Of a DNA stretch of 64,000 nt, positions 43,882 to 52,590 are shown piece after piece. Under the pieces are notes generated by a model. The model worked only from the letters and a program-made list of their open reading frames with translations. It was not told where the DNA came from and made no database searches. Source of the stretch: Sulfurospirillum diekertiae (lineage in GTDB: Bacteria > Campylobacterota > Campylobacteria > Campylobacterales > Sulfurospirillaceae); contig NZ_CP023275.1 of the NCBI RefSeq assembly GCF_002309535.1, positions 1,178,001-1,242,000 on the forward strand. The letters are read 5' to 3'. The first letter of the stretch is position 1. The number at the start of each line of letters is the position of its first letter. The position numbers were made by a program, and so were the translations under genes.

Positions 43882-44367
43882 ATGAAGGGCTTAACAACAG
43901 ATGGTATTGTGTGTCAAATTATCTCAGCATTAAAGACGTATAAACTTCAACAGTATTGTATTAGTACCATTAATGATTGCCAGGTTGTTTTAAATCATTT
44001 AATAAGAAAATACAGTGAGCCTTTAAAACGTGAGAGTAAAAGACCAATGTATTGTTCAAAAAACTTGCAAGAAGGGGTGAAAAAAATCAGGGAACATGTC
44101 ATCCCTGTTAAAGTAGTTATGGAATATTTATTGAGTCTAAAAATTGATGAGGAAGGATCCATGAAAGATACAATTAAAACATATTTAGATAGCAACCTAA
44201 TCATTGTGGATTTAACTGATGAAGAGGACAAGAAACTTATTATCGAGTATAAAGACAGTATGCCTAAGGCATATGCTGAGCCAACGAGTGAATATTACCA
44301 GGATATCTGGTGCCGTTATAAATTAGCAGGTATATATGACAATATTCAGGAATGTAATAAAATCTAG
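43882..44367 (+). CDS. Hypothetical protein flanked by inverted repeats
   Basis: I do not recognise this 161-residue protein. It is mixed alpha/beta, with no signal peptide or membrane helix, and has a Lys/Arg-rich stretch (about 50-75) and an acidic C-terminal third. No transposase, nuclease or toxin signature is visible. It lies between 24-base inverted repeats, with just over 20 bases from the left arm to its ATG, so it may be the cargo of a small non-autonomous element or a domesticated element. Confidence 0.55.
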   Translation: MKGLTTDGIVCQIISALKTYKLQQYCISTINDCQVVLNHLIRKYSEPLKRESKRPMYCSKNLQEGVKKIREHVIPVKVVMEYLLSLKIDEEGSMKDTIKTYLDSNLIIVDLTDEEDKKLIIEYKDSMPKAYAEPTSEYYQDIWCRYKLAGIYDNIQECNKI

Positions 44368-44392
44368 TTAGGCGAATAAAGAGAAAGATAAA

Positions 44393-44416
44393 TAGGGGTT
44401 ATGGCTAAACTTTTAA
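44393..44416 (-). repeat. Right arm of an imperfect inverted repeat
   Basis: GGCTAAACTTTTAA (44403-44416) matches the left arm at 43835-43848 in inverse orientation. Related single copies occur at 46694-46715 and 49762-49781, and a shorter one at 49115-49140. Confidence 0.65.
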
Positions 44417-44508
44417 CTTTTAGACCCTTTCCTTAGCTTTCATTGTATGGTACTAGTGCTTGCCAAACTTTTACATGTAAGAATTTTTGCATCAAAAAAA
44501 GTTAAGAA

Positions 44509-45906
44509 CTAATTTCGACCTTTTTTTTCTAGTGTGTTCATCCATACTTCTTTTAAAAGTGCGACTCCTTCGCGGATTTCTGTTTCGCTCAATCCTCCAA
44601 ATCCCATGCGGATAGCTTCCCAATCGTTTCCGTAATAATCACTTGCAAGATAGAGTTTTATGCCTTTTTCTAAAGCATTTTGTCTTAAAACATTTAAATT
44701 AATCGTGTGCGTGGGGCGCATCAAAATGGCTAGTCCTCCACCTTCGCTGATGATTTCAATCATTGAGCCAAACGTCTTTTGCAAGGTTTCTTTCATCACG
44801 TCGTGTTTTTTGCGATTGAGCGTGCGAATTTTGCGCAAGTGCCTTTCCCAATGTCCGCCCGCCATAAAAAGTTCTAAAGTTTTTTGCGTTGAAAGCGACA
44901 CGGAACAGCGTTGGTGACGGGTAAGAAATAACGTTTTATACTTATCAAGATACCGATGAGGAAGGACTAGATAACTGACACGAAGGGCAGGGGAGAGCGA
45001 CTTGGAAAAGGTTCCGACATAAATGACTCTATCGTCCTTATCTAAGCCTTGGAGCGAGGGAATCGGGCGATTTTGATACCGCAGTTCGCTGTCGTAATCA
45101 TCTTCAATGATGATGCCTCCTACTTGTTTTGACCAATTCAGAAGTCGTATGCGGTTACGAATGGGCATGCTGACTCCCGTTGGGTATTGATGCGAGGGCG
45201 TGATGTAAACCAGATTTGAAGGCGATGCTTCAAGCTCATCGATGACTAAGCCCTCTTGATCGACATGAATGGGCACCGTGGTATAACCATAATCATTGAA
45301 GAGAGAACGGACGATCGGAAAACCCGGATGTTCAATCGCAATATGGCTACATTGTTTTTTTAAAAGCGTCGCTAAAATGTGCATCGAATCGGCAAAACCG
45401 CCACAAATAATAACATGCGTGGCATCGCAGTTTACGCCACGTGATTGCATCAAATAGCGTGCTATCTCTTCACGAAGGCCGATTTCACCTTGTCTATCGC
45501 CGTACGCTCCAAAATCAAGCTCCTCTCCCATCGCTTTGATAAAAAGCCGCTTCCAGAGTTTTAAGGGAAACGCATCAGGCGTCAGTCTTGCGGGAACAAA
45601 ATCGTAATGTATCGAAGGCGATGTTTTTGTGTTGAGCATGTAAATTGTTTTGATTGGCGGGTCTTGTTCTAAAGGCATATCGGCAACAAAATACCCACTT
45701 TGGGGCGCACTTTCGATATAGCCTTCCGTGTAAAGTTGTTTGTACGCCAACTCAGCCGTGTTTTTACTAATGGAATATTGCGAAGCGACGTTTCTAATTG
45801 AGGGGAGTTTGTCGCCATATTTTAGCGTCGTTACAATCTCTTTTTTCATGGCTTCGTAGAGTTGCAAATAGAGCGGCTTATTGCTTTCTTTGTCTAAGAC
45901 ATACAT
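44509..45906 (-). CDS. MocR/PdxR-type regulator (GntR helix-turn-helix plus aminotransferase domain)
   Basis: The 465-residue protein has an N-terminal winged helix of the GntR class (about 10-75; YGDKLPSIRNVASQYSISKNTAELAYKQL) and a type I aminotransferase-like domain (about 110-455) with the PLP lysine in GTFSKSLSPALRVSY. MocR proteins use PLP or a PLP-amino-acid adduct as effector. It is divergent from the flavin-reductase-fold gene at 46006, which resembles PLP/FMN-binding enzymes, and very likely controls that gene and itself through the shared 99-base region. Confidence 0.92.
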   Translation of the reverse strand: MYVLDKESNKPLYLQLYEAMKKEIVTTLKYGDKLPSIRNVASQYSISKNTAELAYKQLYTEGYIESAPQSGYFVADMPLEQDPPIKTIYMLNTKTSPSIHYDFVPARLTPDAFPLKLWKRLFIKAMGEELDFGAYGDRQGEIGLREEIARYLMQSRGVNCDATHVIICGGFADSMHILATLLKKQCSHIAIEHPGFPIVRSLFNDYGYTTVPIHVDQEGLVIDELEASPSNLVYITPSHQYPTGVSMPIRNRIRLLNWSKQVGGIIIEDDYDSELRYQNRPIPSLQGLDKDDRVIYVGTFSKSLSPALRVSYLVLPHRYLDKYKTLFLTRHQRCSVSLSTQKTLELFMAGGHWERHLRKIRTLNRKKHDVMKETLQKTFGSMIEIISEGGGLAILMRPTHTINLNVLRQNALEKGIKLYLASDYYGNDWEAIRMGFGGLSETEIREGVALLKEVWMNTLEKKGRN

Positions 45907-45930
45907 AACTGTCCCCTAAAATTTTTAACA

Positions 45931-45968
45931 AACTGGCTCTTGTAACCAGTACAGTTTGGGATTATAAT
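45931..45968 (+). promoter_or_regulatory. Promoter and candidate operator between mocR-like and nim-like genes
   Basis: TTGTAA (45940-45945), a 17-base spacer and TATAAT (45963-45968) make a near-consensus sigma-70 promoter for the gene at 46006. Overlapping it are AACTGG and CCAGTACAGTTT, an ACTGG/CCAGT inverted pair plus related direct repeats, a suitable binding site for a MocR dimer. Confidence 0.7.
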
Positions 45969-46005
45969 ACCAAATATTTTATGAAAAAGTATAAGGATTG
46001 AAACG

Positions 46006-46605
46006 ATGCGACGAGCAGAATTTGAAGTAAACGACCCAAAACTCTTAGAAGAACTCTTATCCAGCTGTGAATATGGAACGCTGTGTTTGATTGATGGTGA
46101 TGAGCCTTACAGCGTACCGCTCAATTTTGTATGGCATGATGGGTGCATCTGCTTTCATGGTTCAAAAGAAGGACGTAAGATGGACACAATGGCAAAAAAC
46201 ACAAACGCAAGTTTTAGTGTCGTAAAACCTCTATCTTTAATTCCTTCGTATTTTAGCAATACCCGTTCCGCCTGTCCTGCCACGCAACTGTTTATCTCTG
46301 CGCATTTTTCAGGTCATGTGGAAAGTATAGACGATGCGCAACAAAAGTGCGATGTTCTGAATGCGCTCATGCAAAAATTGCAACCAGAGGGAAAATACGA
46401 TGTGATTGAAGTCGAAAATCCCATGTATAAAAAAGCCATAGAGACAATAGGCATTGTTCAATTAAATCCAAAATCTATCTCATTAAAAATCAAAGCAGGG
46501 CAAAATTTGAATGCGGAACGCAAGGCGTTGTTGATAGAAAAATTGCGTGAACGTGGAGAAGCTCTTGATATACTGAGTATTGAGCTTATAGGACAGATGA
46601 GTTAA
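46006..46605 (+). CDS. Pyridoxamine-5'-phosphate-oxidase-fold flavoprotein (NimA-like)
   Basis: The 199-residue protein is a split-barrel FMN-binding protein like NimA 5-nitroimidazole reductases (EYGTLCLIDGDEPYSVPLNFVWHDGCICFHGSKEGRKMDTM). Such proteins bind FMN or related cofactors and reduce or bind small molecules. It is divergent from the MocR-type regulator. Directly after the stop comes a perfect 28-bp palindrome centred on TTTACATGTAAA. Confidence 0.85.
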   Translation: MRRAEFEVNDPKLLEELLSSCEYGTLCLIDGDEPYSVPLNFVWHDGCICFHGSKEGRKMDTMAKNTNASFSVVKPLSLIPSYFSNTRSACPATQLFISAHFSGHVESIDDAQQKCDVLNALMQKLQPEGKYDVIEVENPMYKKAIETIGIVQLNPKSISLKIKAGQNLNAERKALLIEKLRERGEALDILSIELIGQMS

Positions 46606-46633
46606 AAAGAGGCTTTACATGTAAAGCCTCTTT
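46606..46633. terminator. Perfect 28-bp palindrome with TTTACATGTAAA core
   Basis: AAAGAGGCTTTACA and TGTAAAGCCTCTTT form one unbroken 28-bp palindrome immediately after the stop codon of the nim-like gene. As RNA it would fold into a 12-bp stem with a CATG loop, A-rich on one side and U-rich on the other, fitting a bidirectional terminator. Confidence 0.8.
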
Positions 46634-46639
46634 GGTTAT

Positions 46640-46684
46640 TTAGGCGTTTGCTTCTTTGAGCGCTGCTTCAACGTAAAGCACGAG
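46640..46684 (-). pseudogene. Remnant of the 3' end of a second D-amino-acid transaminase gene
   Basis: On the minus strand the sequence reads LVLYVEAALKEANA and a stop; the intact enzyme at 42777-43631 ends RALYVEAALKEANA. The rest of the gene is missing. The nucleotides differ at several positions, so the copy is old. A palindrome copy lies beside both genes' 3' ends. Confidence 0.85.
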
Positions 46685-46693
46685 AGAAAAGTG

Positions 46694-46750
46694 GTCGGAG
46701 CTAAACTTTTAATTTTTATCCATACATGAAAAAAGTAGCTTGTCCCCTTT
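46694..46750. repeat. Two partial repeat-family copies
   Basis: 46694-46715 (CGGAGCTAAACTTTTAATTT) matches the inverted-repeat arm around 43835/44416. 46731-46748 (AAAAGTAGCTTGTCCCC) is a half copy of the arm AGGCTACTTT/AAAGTAGCCT found at 49377-49452. Confidence 0.55.
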
Positions 46751-46818
46751 ACCAACAAAACTGATGGATTACGTGGCACGAAAATAAAGTGATTAAAGCC
46801 CTAAAATAGGGCTTTAAC

Positions 46819-48960
46819 TTATGTTCTAAATTTATTGAGGATGGCGTTGAGTTGTGCGGTGAGTTCATTGAGGTGCTCACTCGCCCCTGCGATTTCTTCC
46901 ACACTTCTAGTATTTTGCGTTGCTAACGTATTGATTTCTTCGATTTTGGAAACGATGGTATCGATTTTTTCACCTGTTTGGATGTAGTCATTGACCGTTT
47001 TTTCATTGAGTTTGGTTGCAACATTCATCATAGAAACAGTGTTATCCAGTTTGCTTTCCACATCCCCCGCGAGCGCGTTTAATTCTTGGATTTGTGTTGA
47101 ATTAACATTCATTCTCTCTGAGCTGTCCGTGATAGCTTGAACAATGACATTAATGGTTGCGTTGATTTCAACCAAACTTTTTTGGGTGCGCTCTGCTAAG
47201 GTGCGTACTTCATCGGCAACGACTGCAAAGCCTCTTCCATGCTCTCCTGCACGTGCGGCTTCGATGGCAGCATTGAGTGCTAGAAGGTTTGTTTGATCAG
47301 CAATATCGCTGATGACGGTAAGAACATTTTTAACTTGGTCGGCATCAGAGCTAAGTTGTTGGATTTTTTGTGCAAGTTCTTGCTCTGTTTGCGCGCTCTC
47401 TTGAACACGCTGTCCCAGTTTTTGAAGGAACTTACGAGCACTTTGGAGTTCATTATTTGCCTTAACAATCTCTTCTTTTGAAGCTTTTGCTTCATTGACG
47501 GAAGAGACAATTTCTTGTTTGGTCTCGCTTGACATGTGTGTGGCTTGAGAAATGATGATTGAAGAGTCTTCCACGCGTTTGCCCACTTGCATGGTTGTCG
47601 CTGAGAGCTCATGCGCAATCGATGCATTTTCAGAACTGGTGTCTTTTGCTAATTTGATAGTTGAGTGAACTTTATCGATAAATTGGTTAATCTCATGGGA
47701 AGCATCACCAATTTCATCTTGATTTTTAATAGCTAATTTTTTGGTTAAATCACCATCACCCGTTGCCAAATCATGGGCAGTTTCTTTAAGGCTTAAAAGA
47801 GGTTTGGCAATAATACTGGTAGTAAGAAAATAGATTGCAATAATAGCCAGTAAAGCAACGATAAAACCAACGACAATTTGTAATAAAGCATTATTATAAA
47901 GTCGATCTGTCATATTTTTATCAAGCACCAAAGCTTTCGCCAATATAATTTCCCGTGGTACTTGAATCAGAACCGCCCAGGGTTTACCCGTCTGTCCAAG
48001 TTGGATGGGAGCAACCGCTTCTATCATACCACTATCATCGTTGATACGAACTAACGCTTTACCTGCTTGAATAGCTTCATAAATCTTTTCCCACCCTTTA
48101 GGCATCACTTGTTTAAAATGACCCCCGATCATAGCAGGATTCTCGCTTTGGGCTACCAACAGACCATTGTCTGCAATGATGGACACCTGTCCATGAGCTT
48201 CAAACAATTCTTTATCAACTTTTTCGGCAATTTTCTGAACAAAATCTAAGTTATAATCCGCCCCTGCAACGCCATAGAATTTACCATTGACGTTAATAGG
48301 CACAGACATAGTAGCGAGGAATACTTGCTTACCTTGTACGATATAAGGTAATGGTCCAAGCACACTTTCTTTATTCTGCTCACGTGGGGTAATATACCAG
48401 TCTCCTTTAAGAACACCGTTAGGATGCTTGTCGTAGGTGTCGTACTCAACTAAAGGTTGAACGGCAATTTTGCCTTTATCATCACGCGTCCAATAGGGGG
48501 TAAAGCGTCCGGTAGTTGGATTGTTACCGTCTTTGTCTACACGGGAGTTCTCATCAAGCCCATCGATTGCATTTGGCTCCCAACAGGAGTAGGTACCATT
48601 AAAGCTTGTGTTACTTTTCAATACATTGAGAAGCACAGCATTGAGCTGATCGCGGCCAATGTCCAGAGTGCCTTTACCATCTTTATGTTTAAGTTTACTC
48701 ACTTCAAAGGTGTTAGCCATGGTACGCGCAGCATCCAAAGCCAACGCTAATTCGGACTGAATGGTACCACTTTGCTCGCCGGCTAAATTTTGCAGTCTCT
48801 CCATATTGAGCTCAGTCAATAAAGAAGAAACCTCCTTGGAAACGACATCTTGTGTTCTCGTGGATGAAAACAACCCGTAACCCACCAATAGAATAACTGC
48901 TGAAACCAAGCAAAGCCCAGCTATCAAAACAATTTTAGTTTGAATTGATTTAAATATCAT
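46819..48960 (-). CDS. Methyl-accepting chemotaxis protein with double-Cache sensor
   Basis: The 713-residue protein has an N-terminal membrane helix (about 8-28), a large periplasmic double-Cache domain (about 35-350; [18 protein letters not shown] and [15 protein letters not shown]), a second membrane helix (about 358-380), HAMP, and a signalling domain with the tip [32 protein letters not shown]. Such sensors usually bind amino acids or organic acids. The ligand is unknown. No CheB/CheR pentapeptide is seen at the C-terminus. Confidence 0.92.
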   Translation of the reverse strand: MIFKSIQTKIVLIAGLCLVSAVILLVGYGLFSSTRTQDVVSKEVSSLLTELNMERLQNLAGEQSGTIQSELALALDAARTMANTFEVSKLKHKDGKGTLDIGRDQLNAVLLNVLKSNTSFNGTYSCWEPNAIDGLDENSRVDKDGNNPTTGRFTPYWTRDDKGKIAVQPLVEYDTYDKHPNGVLKGDWYITPREQNKESVLGPLPYIVQGKQVFLATMSVPINVNGKFYGVAGADYNLDFVQKIAEKVDKELFEAHGQVSIIADNGLLVAQSENPAMIGGHFKQVMPKGWEKIYEAIQAGKALVRINDDSGMIEAVAPIQLGQTGKPWAVLIQVPREIILAKALVLDKNMTDRLYNNALLQIVVGFIVALLAIIAIYFLTTSIIAKPLLSLKETAHDLATGDGDLTKKLAIKNQDEIGDASHEINQFIDKVHSTIKLAKDTSSENASIAHELSATTMQVGKRVEDSSIIISQATHMSSETKQEIVSSVNEAKASKEEIVKANNELQSARKFLQKLGQRVQESAQTEQELAQKIQQLSSDADQVKNVLTVISDIADQTNLLALNAAIEAARAGEHGRGFAVVADEVRTLAERTQKSLVEINATINVIVQAITDSSERMNVNSTQIQELNALAGDVESKLDNTVSMMNVATKLNEKTVNDYIQTGEKIDTIVSKIEEINTLATQNTRSVEEIAGASEHLNELTAQLNAILNKFRT

Positions 48961-49013
48961 CGTACACCCCCTTTTTTTATTTAATTTTATATAAAAATAT
49001 GCAATTAGTTAAA

Positions 49014-49262
49014 CTATTTAGATAAAAATTGATTCAAAGTCAATTTGCTATATAGATATTGTGCTTTTTGTTGCCACCTTTTGTATGGATATGTTTGGTT
49101 TATGAAATTAGCTAAGAATAAAAGTTGAAAGTTTGACCTCCTAAAATTTAAATGATACGCTACATAATGATTGAGTCTAAAAATTTCCTCTTCATTCTGT
49201 GAAAGTGACTTAGCAACAATGAGATCAACAAAATGTTGAATTTTTTTAGCCAATAAAATCAT
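49014..49262 (-). pseudogene. Remnant of the N-terminus of a membrane diguanylate cyclase
   Basis: The first 34 or so residues (MILLAKKIQHFVDLIVAKS ... RLNHYV) match the N-terminus of the split cyclase at 42664 (MITLAKNIQYFVDIIVAKS ... RLNHYV). After that the frame encodes unrelated sequence and ends. It is probably a decayed duplicate; expression as a short peptide cannot be excluded. Confidence 0.65.
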
Positions 49263-49376
49263 GTCGACTCCTTTTGTTTAATTCTACATCATGTGTGTTA
49301 CAAAGGCGTTGTAAGGAGAAAAGATAAAGCACAAAAATTACTAGATGGAACATTATGCGTCAGTGAGGAAAAAGAG

Positions 49377-49452
49377 GGGACAGGCTACTTTAATAGAACT
49401 AGACAATAAATCTTTTACATGTAAAGAAAAAGTAGCCTACTCCTTTTGTCCC
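49377..49452. repeat. 76-base hairpin element containing TTTACATGTAAA (copy 1)
   Basis: Outer arms GGGAC/GTCCC and inner arms AGGCTACTTT (49383-49392)/AAAGTAGCCT (49429-49438) frame a loop holding TTTACATGTAAA (49414-49425). A related element lies at 50467-50545. The arm resembles REP-type sequences; no REP-associated transposase is nearby. Confidence 0.65.
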
Positions 49453-49475
49453 TAATTTATATAACAAGGAAATTC

Positions 49476-49769
49476 ATGTCAAAAGTAACATTGAAAGGTT
49501 TTATTTTAGTTCCTGAGGCGGAACTTAAATTTGTAAAAAGTGAATTGGTTAATCATAAACGTCTTACGCTCGAAGAGCCGGGTTGTCTTACATTCAGCGT
49601 TACTGAAAATTTTGAAAACCCGCTTCGCTTTGATGTTTATGAAGAGTTCACAGATAAGGTTGCTTTTGAGCATCATCAGAAAAGAGTAAAAGCATCTCAT
49701 TGGGGTAAAGTGACAGGAAACGTTGAGCGCCACTATCAAATCTTTGAGGAAACTAGGACTCAGGGCTAA
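49476..49769 (+). CDS. Antibiotic-biosynthesis-monooxygenase-domain protein (quinol monooxygenase-like)
   Basis: The protein of about 97 residues is a single ferredoxin-like ABM domain (KGFILVPEAELKFVKSELVNH; GCLTFSVTENFENPLRFDVYEEFTDKVAFEHHQ). Dimeric ABM proteins oxidise quinol-like or aromatic substrates without cofactor. ATG 49476 is chosen because an AAGGAA site precedes it; an open frame begins at 49446. It lies between two copies of a hairpin repeat element. Confidence 0.8.
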   Translation: MSKVTLKGFILVPEAELKFVKSELVNHKRLTLEEPGCLTFSVTENFENPLRFDVYEEFTDKVAFEHHQKRVKASHWGKVTGNVERHYQIFEETRTQG

Positions 49770-49781
49770 ACTTTAAACTTT
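49762..49781 (+). repeat. Copy of the GGGCTAAACTTTTAA repeat family
   Basis: CAGGGCTAAACTTTAAACTTT overlaps the end of the ABM gene and matches the inverted-repeat arm at 43835-43858 in inverse orientation. The rest of the gap up to 50041 holds a palindrome copy (49832-49843) and no gene. Confidence 0.5.
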
Positions 49782-50041
49782 TTGAGGAAAAAAGTGATAA
49801 TTTACTTTGATCAAATTAGAAAAATTCAATTTTTACATGTAAAGATTTGAAAAAGCAGTTTGGTTCATTCTGTATTTTTATAACATATAAACACGAAACA
49901 GTAAAATAAGTCTATAGCTTACATTTATTTCATTAAGAGAATTATAAGTTACTATAGGATAAATTTTTCAAAATTAATTTTATAGTTAAGCTAGCCACGT
50001 GAAAAGTCGCTTGGCTTTGAGTAAAACATTTGGAGGAATAA

Positions 50042-50452
50042 ATGAGTGAAACATTGAACAAAGAATTGGTCTTAATTGAAGCGAATGCGGTTGCCTACTT
50101 AACTGCGTTCAATCGCGAAGACGTTGCAGGTGTGTTAGCAACATACGCTGATGACGGTGTACTAATGGCTCCTGGTAGATCTGCGGTAGTGGGCAAAGAT
50201 GCACTTGCCATAATCTATCCTGAAGTCTTCGAGCAAGTAGACTTTGCCATGAGCTATGAAATAAAAGAGGTTGTACAAATAAGCGACGACTGGGCGTTCG
50301 TTCGAAGTGCTACCAAAGGTACTGAAACCAACAAGGCGACCAGTGTCGTCATATCTTCAGAGTATCAAGAGCTGTTTTTATTACGTAAATCAGCTACTGG
50401 AGCGTGGCAGACTGCACGATACAGCACGTCCAAGATCAGTCCTATGATCTAA
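50042..50452 (+). CDS. SnoaL-like/DUF4440 domain protein
   Basis: The 136-residue protein has the cone-shaped NTF2-like fold of the SnoaL/SgcJ group (AYLTAFNREDVAGVLATYADDGVLMAPG; SDDWAFVRSATKGTE; FLLRKSATGAWQTARY). Proteins of this fold are small isomerases, hydrolases or binding proteins. A TGGAGGA ribosome site precedes it. It stands alone between repeats, as does the ABM gene, and may be a transferred single gene. Confidence 0.8.
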   Translation: MSETLNKELVLIEANAVAYLTAFNREDVAGVLATYADDGVLMAPGRSAVVGKDALAIIYPEVFEQVDFAMSYEIKEVVQISDDWAFVRSATKGTETNKATSVVISSEYQELFLLRKSATGAWQTARYSTSKISPMI

Positions 50453-50466
50453 ATAGCTAAGATAAA

Positions 50467-50545
50467 GTGGAGCGTAGTTTAATGGAATTGGCTAATAAAC
50501 CTTTACATGTAAAGTGTAAAAGTAGCCTCGTTCCTCTATCTCCAC
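50467..50545. repeat. 79-base hairpin element containing TTTACATGTAAA (copy 2)
   Basis: Outer arms GTGGA (50467-50471)/TCCAC (50541-50545), an inner arm AAAAGTAGCCT and TTTACATGTAAA at 50502-50513. Its inside is roughly 80% like the element at 49377-49452, including TTTAAT-GAA--G--AATAAA before the palindrome. Confidence 0.6.
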
Positions 50546-50551
50546 ATTCTG

Positions 50552-51016
50552 CTACCCTCGTAACTCAACCCCCAAAAAGATAGCAACAACTCCTAAGACA
50601 ATATTAAGAGGCAATAAAACATTGGGGAGCAATCGCACCTGTTCTTTGGCACTTGCAAAATCACCCCGATCAAAAAGCGTTTGTGCATGTGTGCGTTTGA
50701 TGTACATATAGACATAATTGAGCGTCATAATTGTCCAAAGACTCTCTTTTATATGAACCACCACTCCTGATAAGCCTGTGCCTTTAAGAATGATAAACCC
50801 GCAAAGAACAATCAAGACAATAAAAGGCATGACAAGGTTAAACAACCGACCTACGATGTGTAATGTTTTGCCAAGCTTTATTTTTGGCTCTTCAATACTT
50901 TGAATTACAGGATGAACAGCAAATTTAATCGCAATCATACCGCCGACCCAAATCACGGCTGAGATGATATGTAAAAATAGGATGATCGTTTTGTAATGCT
51001 CAAAAAGTGCCTGCAT
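50552..51016 (-). CDS. CopD/DUF2269-like integral membrane protein
   Basis: The 154-residue protein has four membrane helices. The first carries HIISAVIWVGGMIAIKF, the pattern of CopD-type and related haem- or copper-associated membrane proteins. It stands alone on the minus strand, divergent from nifH. Function is unknown; copper or haem handling is only a family hint. Confidence 0.72.
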   Translation of the reverse strand: MQALFEHYKTIILFLHIISAVIWVGGMIAIKFAVHPVIQSIEEPKIKLGKTLHIVGRLFNLVMPFIVLIVLCGFIILKGTGLSGVVVHIKESLWTIMTLNYVYMYIKRTHAQTLFDRGDFASAKEQVRLLPNVLLPLNIVLGVVAIFLGVELRG

Positions 51017-51140
51017 CTTTTCTCCTTTTCCATATTATATAGCGATTGATTATACCCCACTCTTCACCTTTGAACATTGACATTTTACATGTAAATATTT
51101 CGCTTTATATTTTTTATTTTTTTCAAAAGTATTTTTCTAC

Positions 51141-51154
51141 GGAACACTATATGC
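51141..51154 (+). promoter_or_regulatory. Sigma-54 promoter of nifH
   Basis: CTACGGAACACTATATGCAAAAG gives GG (51141-51142), N10, GC (51153-51154), 41 bases before the nifH start. A palindrome copy lies 46 bases further upstream. No clear NifA upstream activator sequence (TGT-N10-ACA) was identified by eye. Confidence 0.9.
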
Positions 51155-51174
51155 AAAAGTGTGTGGTGAAATAA

Positions 51175-52107
<933 letters not shown>

Positions 52108-52145
52108 TAACCGAAGAAAACTTTAGCGCCCCAGTGGCAAATGTA

Positions 52146-52170
52146 GTCAAAAGAGCTTTGCCCTTTTGAC
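52146..52170 (+). promoter_or_regulatory. Intercistronic hairpin after nifH
   Basis: GTCAAAAG and CTTTTGAC form an 8-bp stem with a 9-base loop in the 93-base gap between nifH and the next gene. No T-run follows. Such hairpins often stabilise nifH mRNA so that NifH exceeds NifDK; that role is inference here. Confidence 0.55.
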
Positions 52171-52200
52171 GTTATAAAAAAATAAAAAGAGGAGCACACC

Positions 52201-52560
52201 ATGTTTATATGCGGATACCACTTCCCAGCATCTTTGGGAAATAAAATTAGTCATGAGCAAGTCGTAGAGAGAGTCACAGCAGAAGTTGGCGATCTTTCAG
52301 ATGTTAGTTACGCAGTCCTTACCAGTGAAAACCGTGATGGTATCAAACAAGAAGACCTACGTGTTGAAAAAGGTTCATTCCTTTTCACAGCATTGGCTGA
52401 TTACTATAAAAAATCAGACATTGAAGGCGAATATAAAATGATTTTTTATACCAACAAGTATCAAATGAGTGAAGTTTCTAAAGCAGTCGATGGTGGTAAA
52501 ACAGCAGACGTTTGTAAAAAACTTGACGATATGCTTCTCTACAGGGTCAAAGTCGCGTAA
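52201..52560 (+). CDS. Unrecognised 119-residue protein between nifH and nifD
   Basis: I do not recognise this protein. It is not a GlnB-type NifI regulator (no matching fold blocks) and not the delta subunit of V/Fe nitrogenases by any motif I can see. It is soluble and acidic, with Cys only at about 5 and 105; the N-terminus reads MFICGYHFPASLGNK. A GAGGAG ribosome site and short gaps (93 bases before it, 30 after it) place it in the nifHDK operon, so it is probably made with nitrogenase. Possible roles are subunit protection, assembly or regulation. Confidence 0.85.
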   Translation: MFICGYHFPASLGNKISHEQVVERVTAEVGDLSDVSYAVLTSENRDGIKQEDLRVEKGSFLFTALADYYKKSDIEGEYKMIFYTNKYQMSEVSKAVDGGKTADVCKKLDDMLLYRVKVA

Positions 52561-52590
52561 GCGTACTTTTTAAATAGAAAGGAAAATAGC

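Noticed and set aside
44367-44373. GTTAGGC, a match to the integron attC core
   Set aside because: A single 7-base match without the complementary RYYYAAC core at attC spacing, and no integrase gene.
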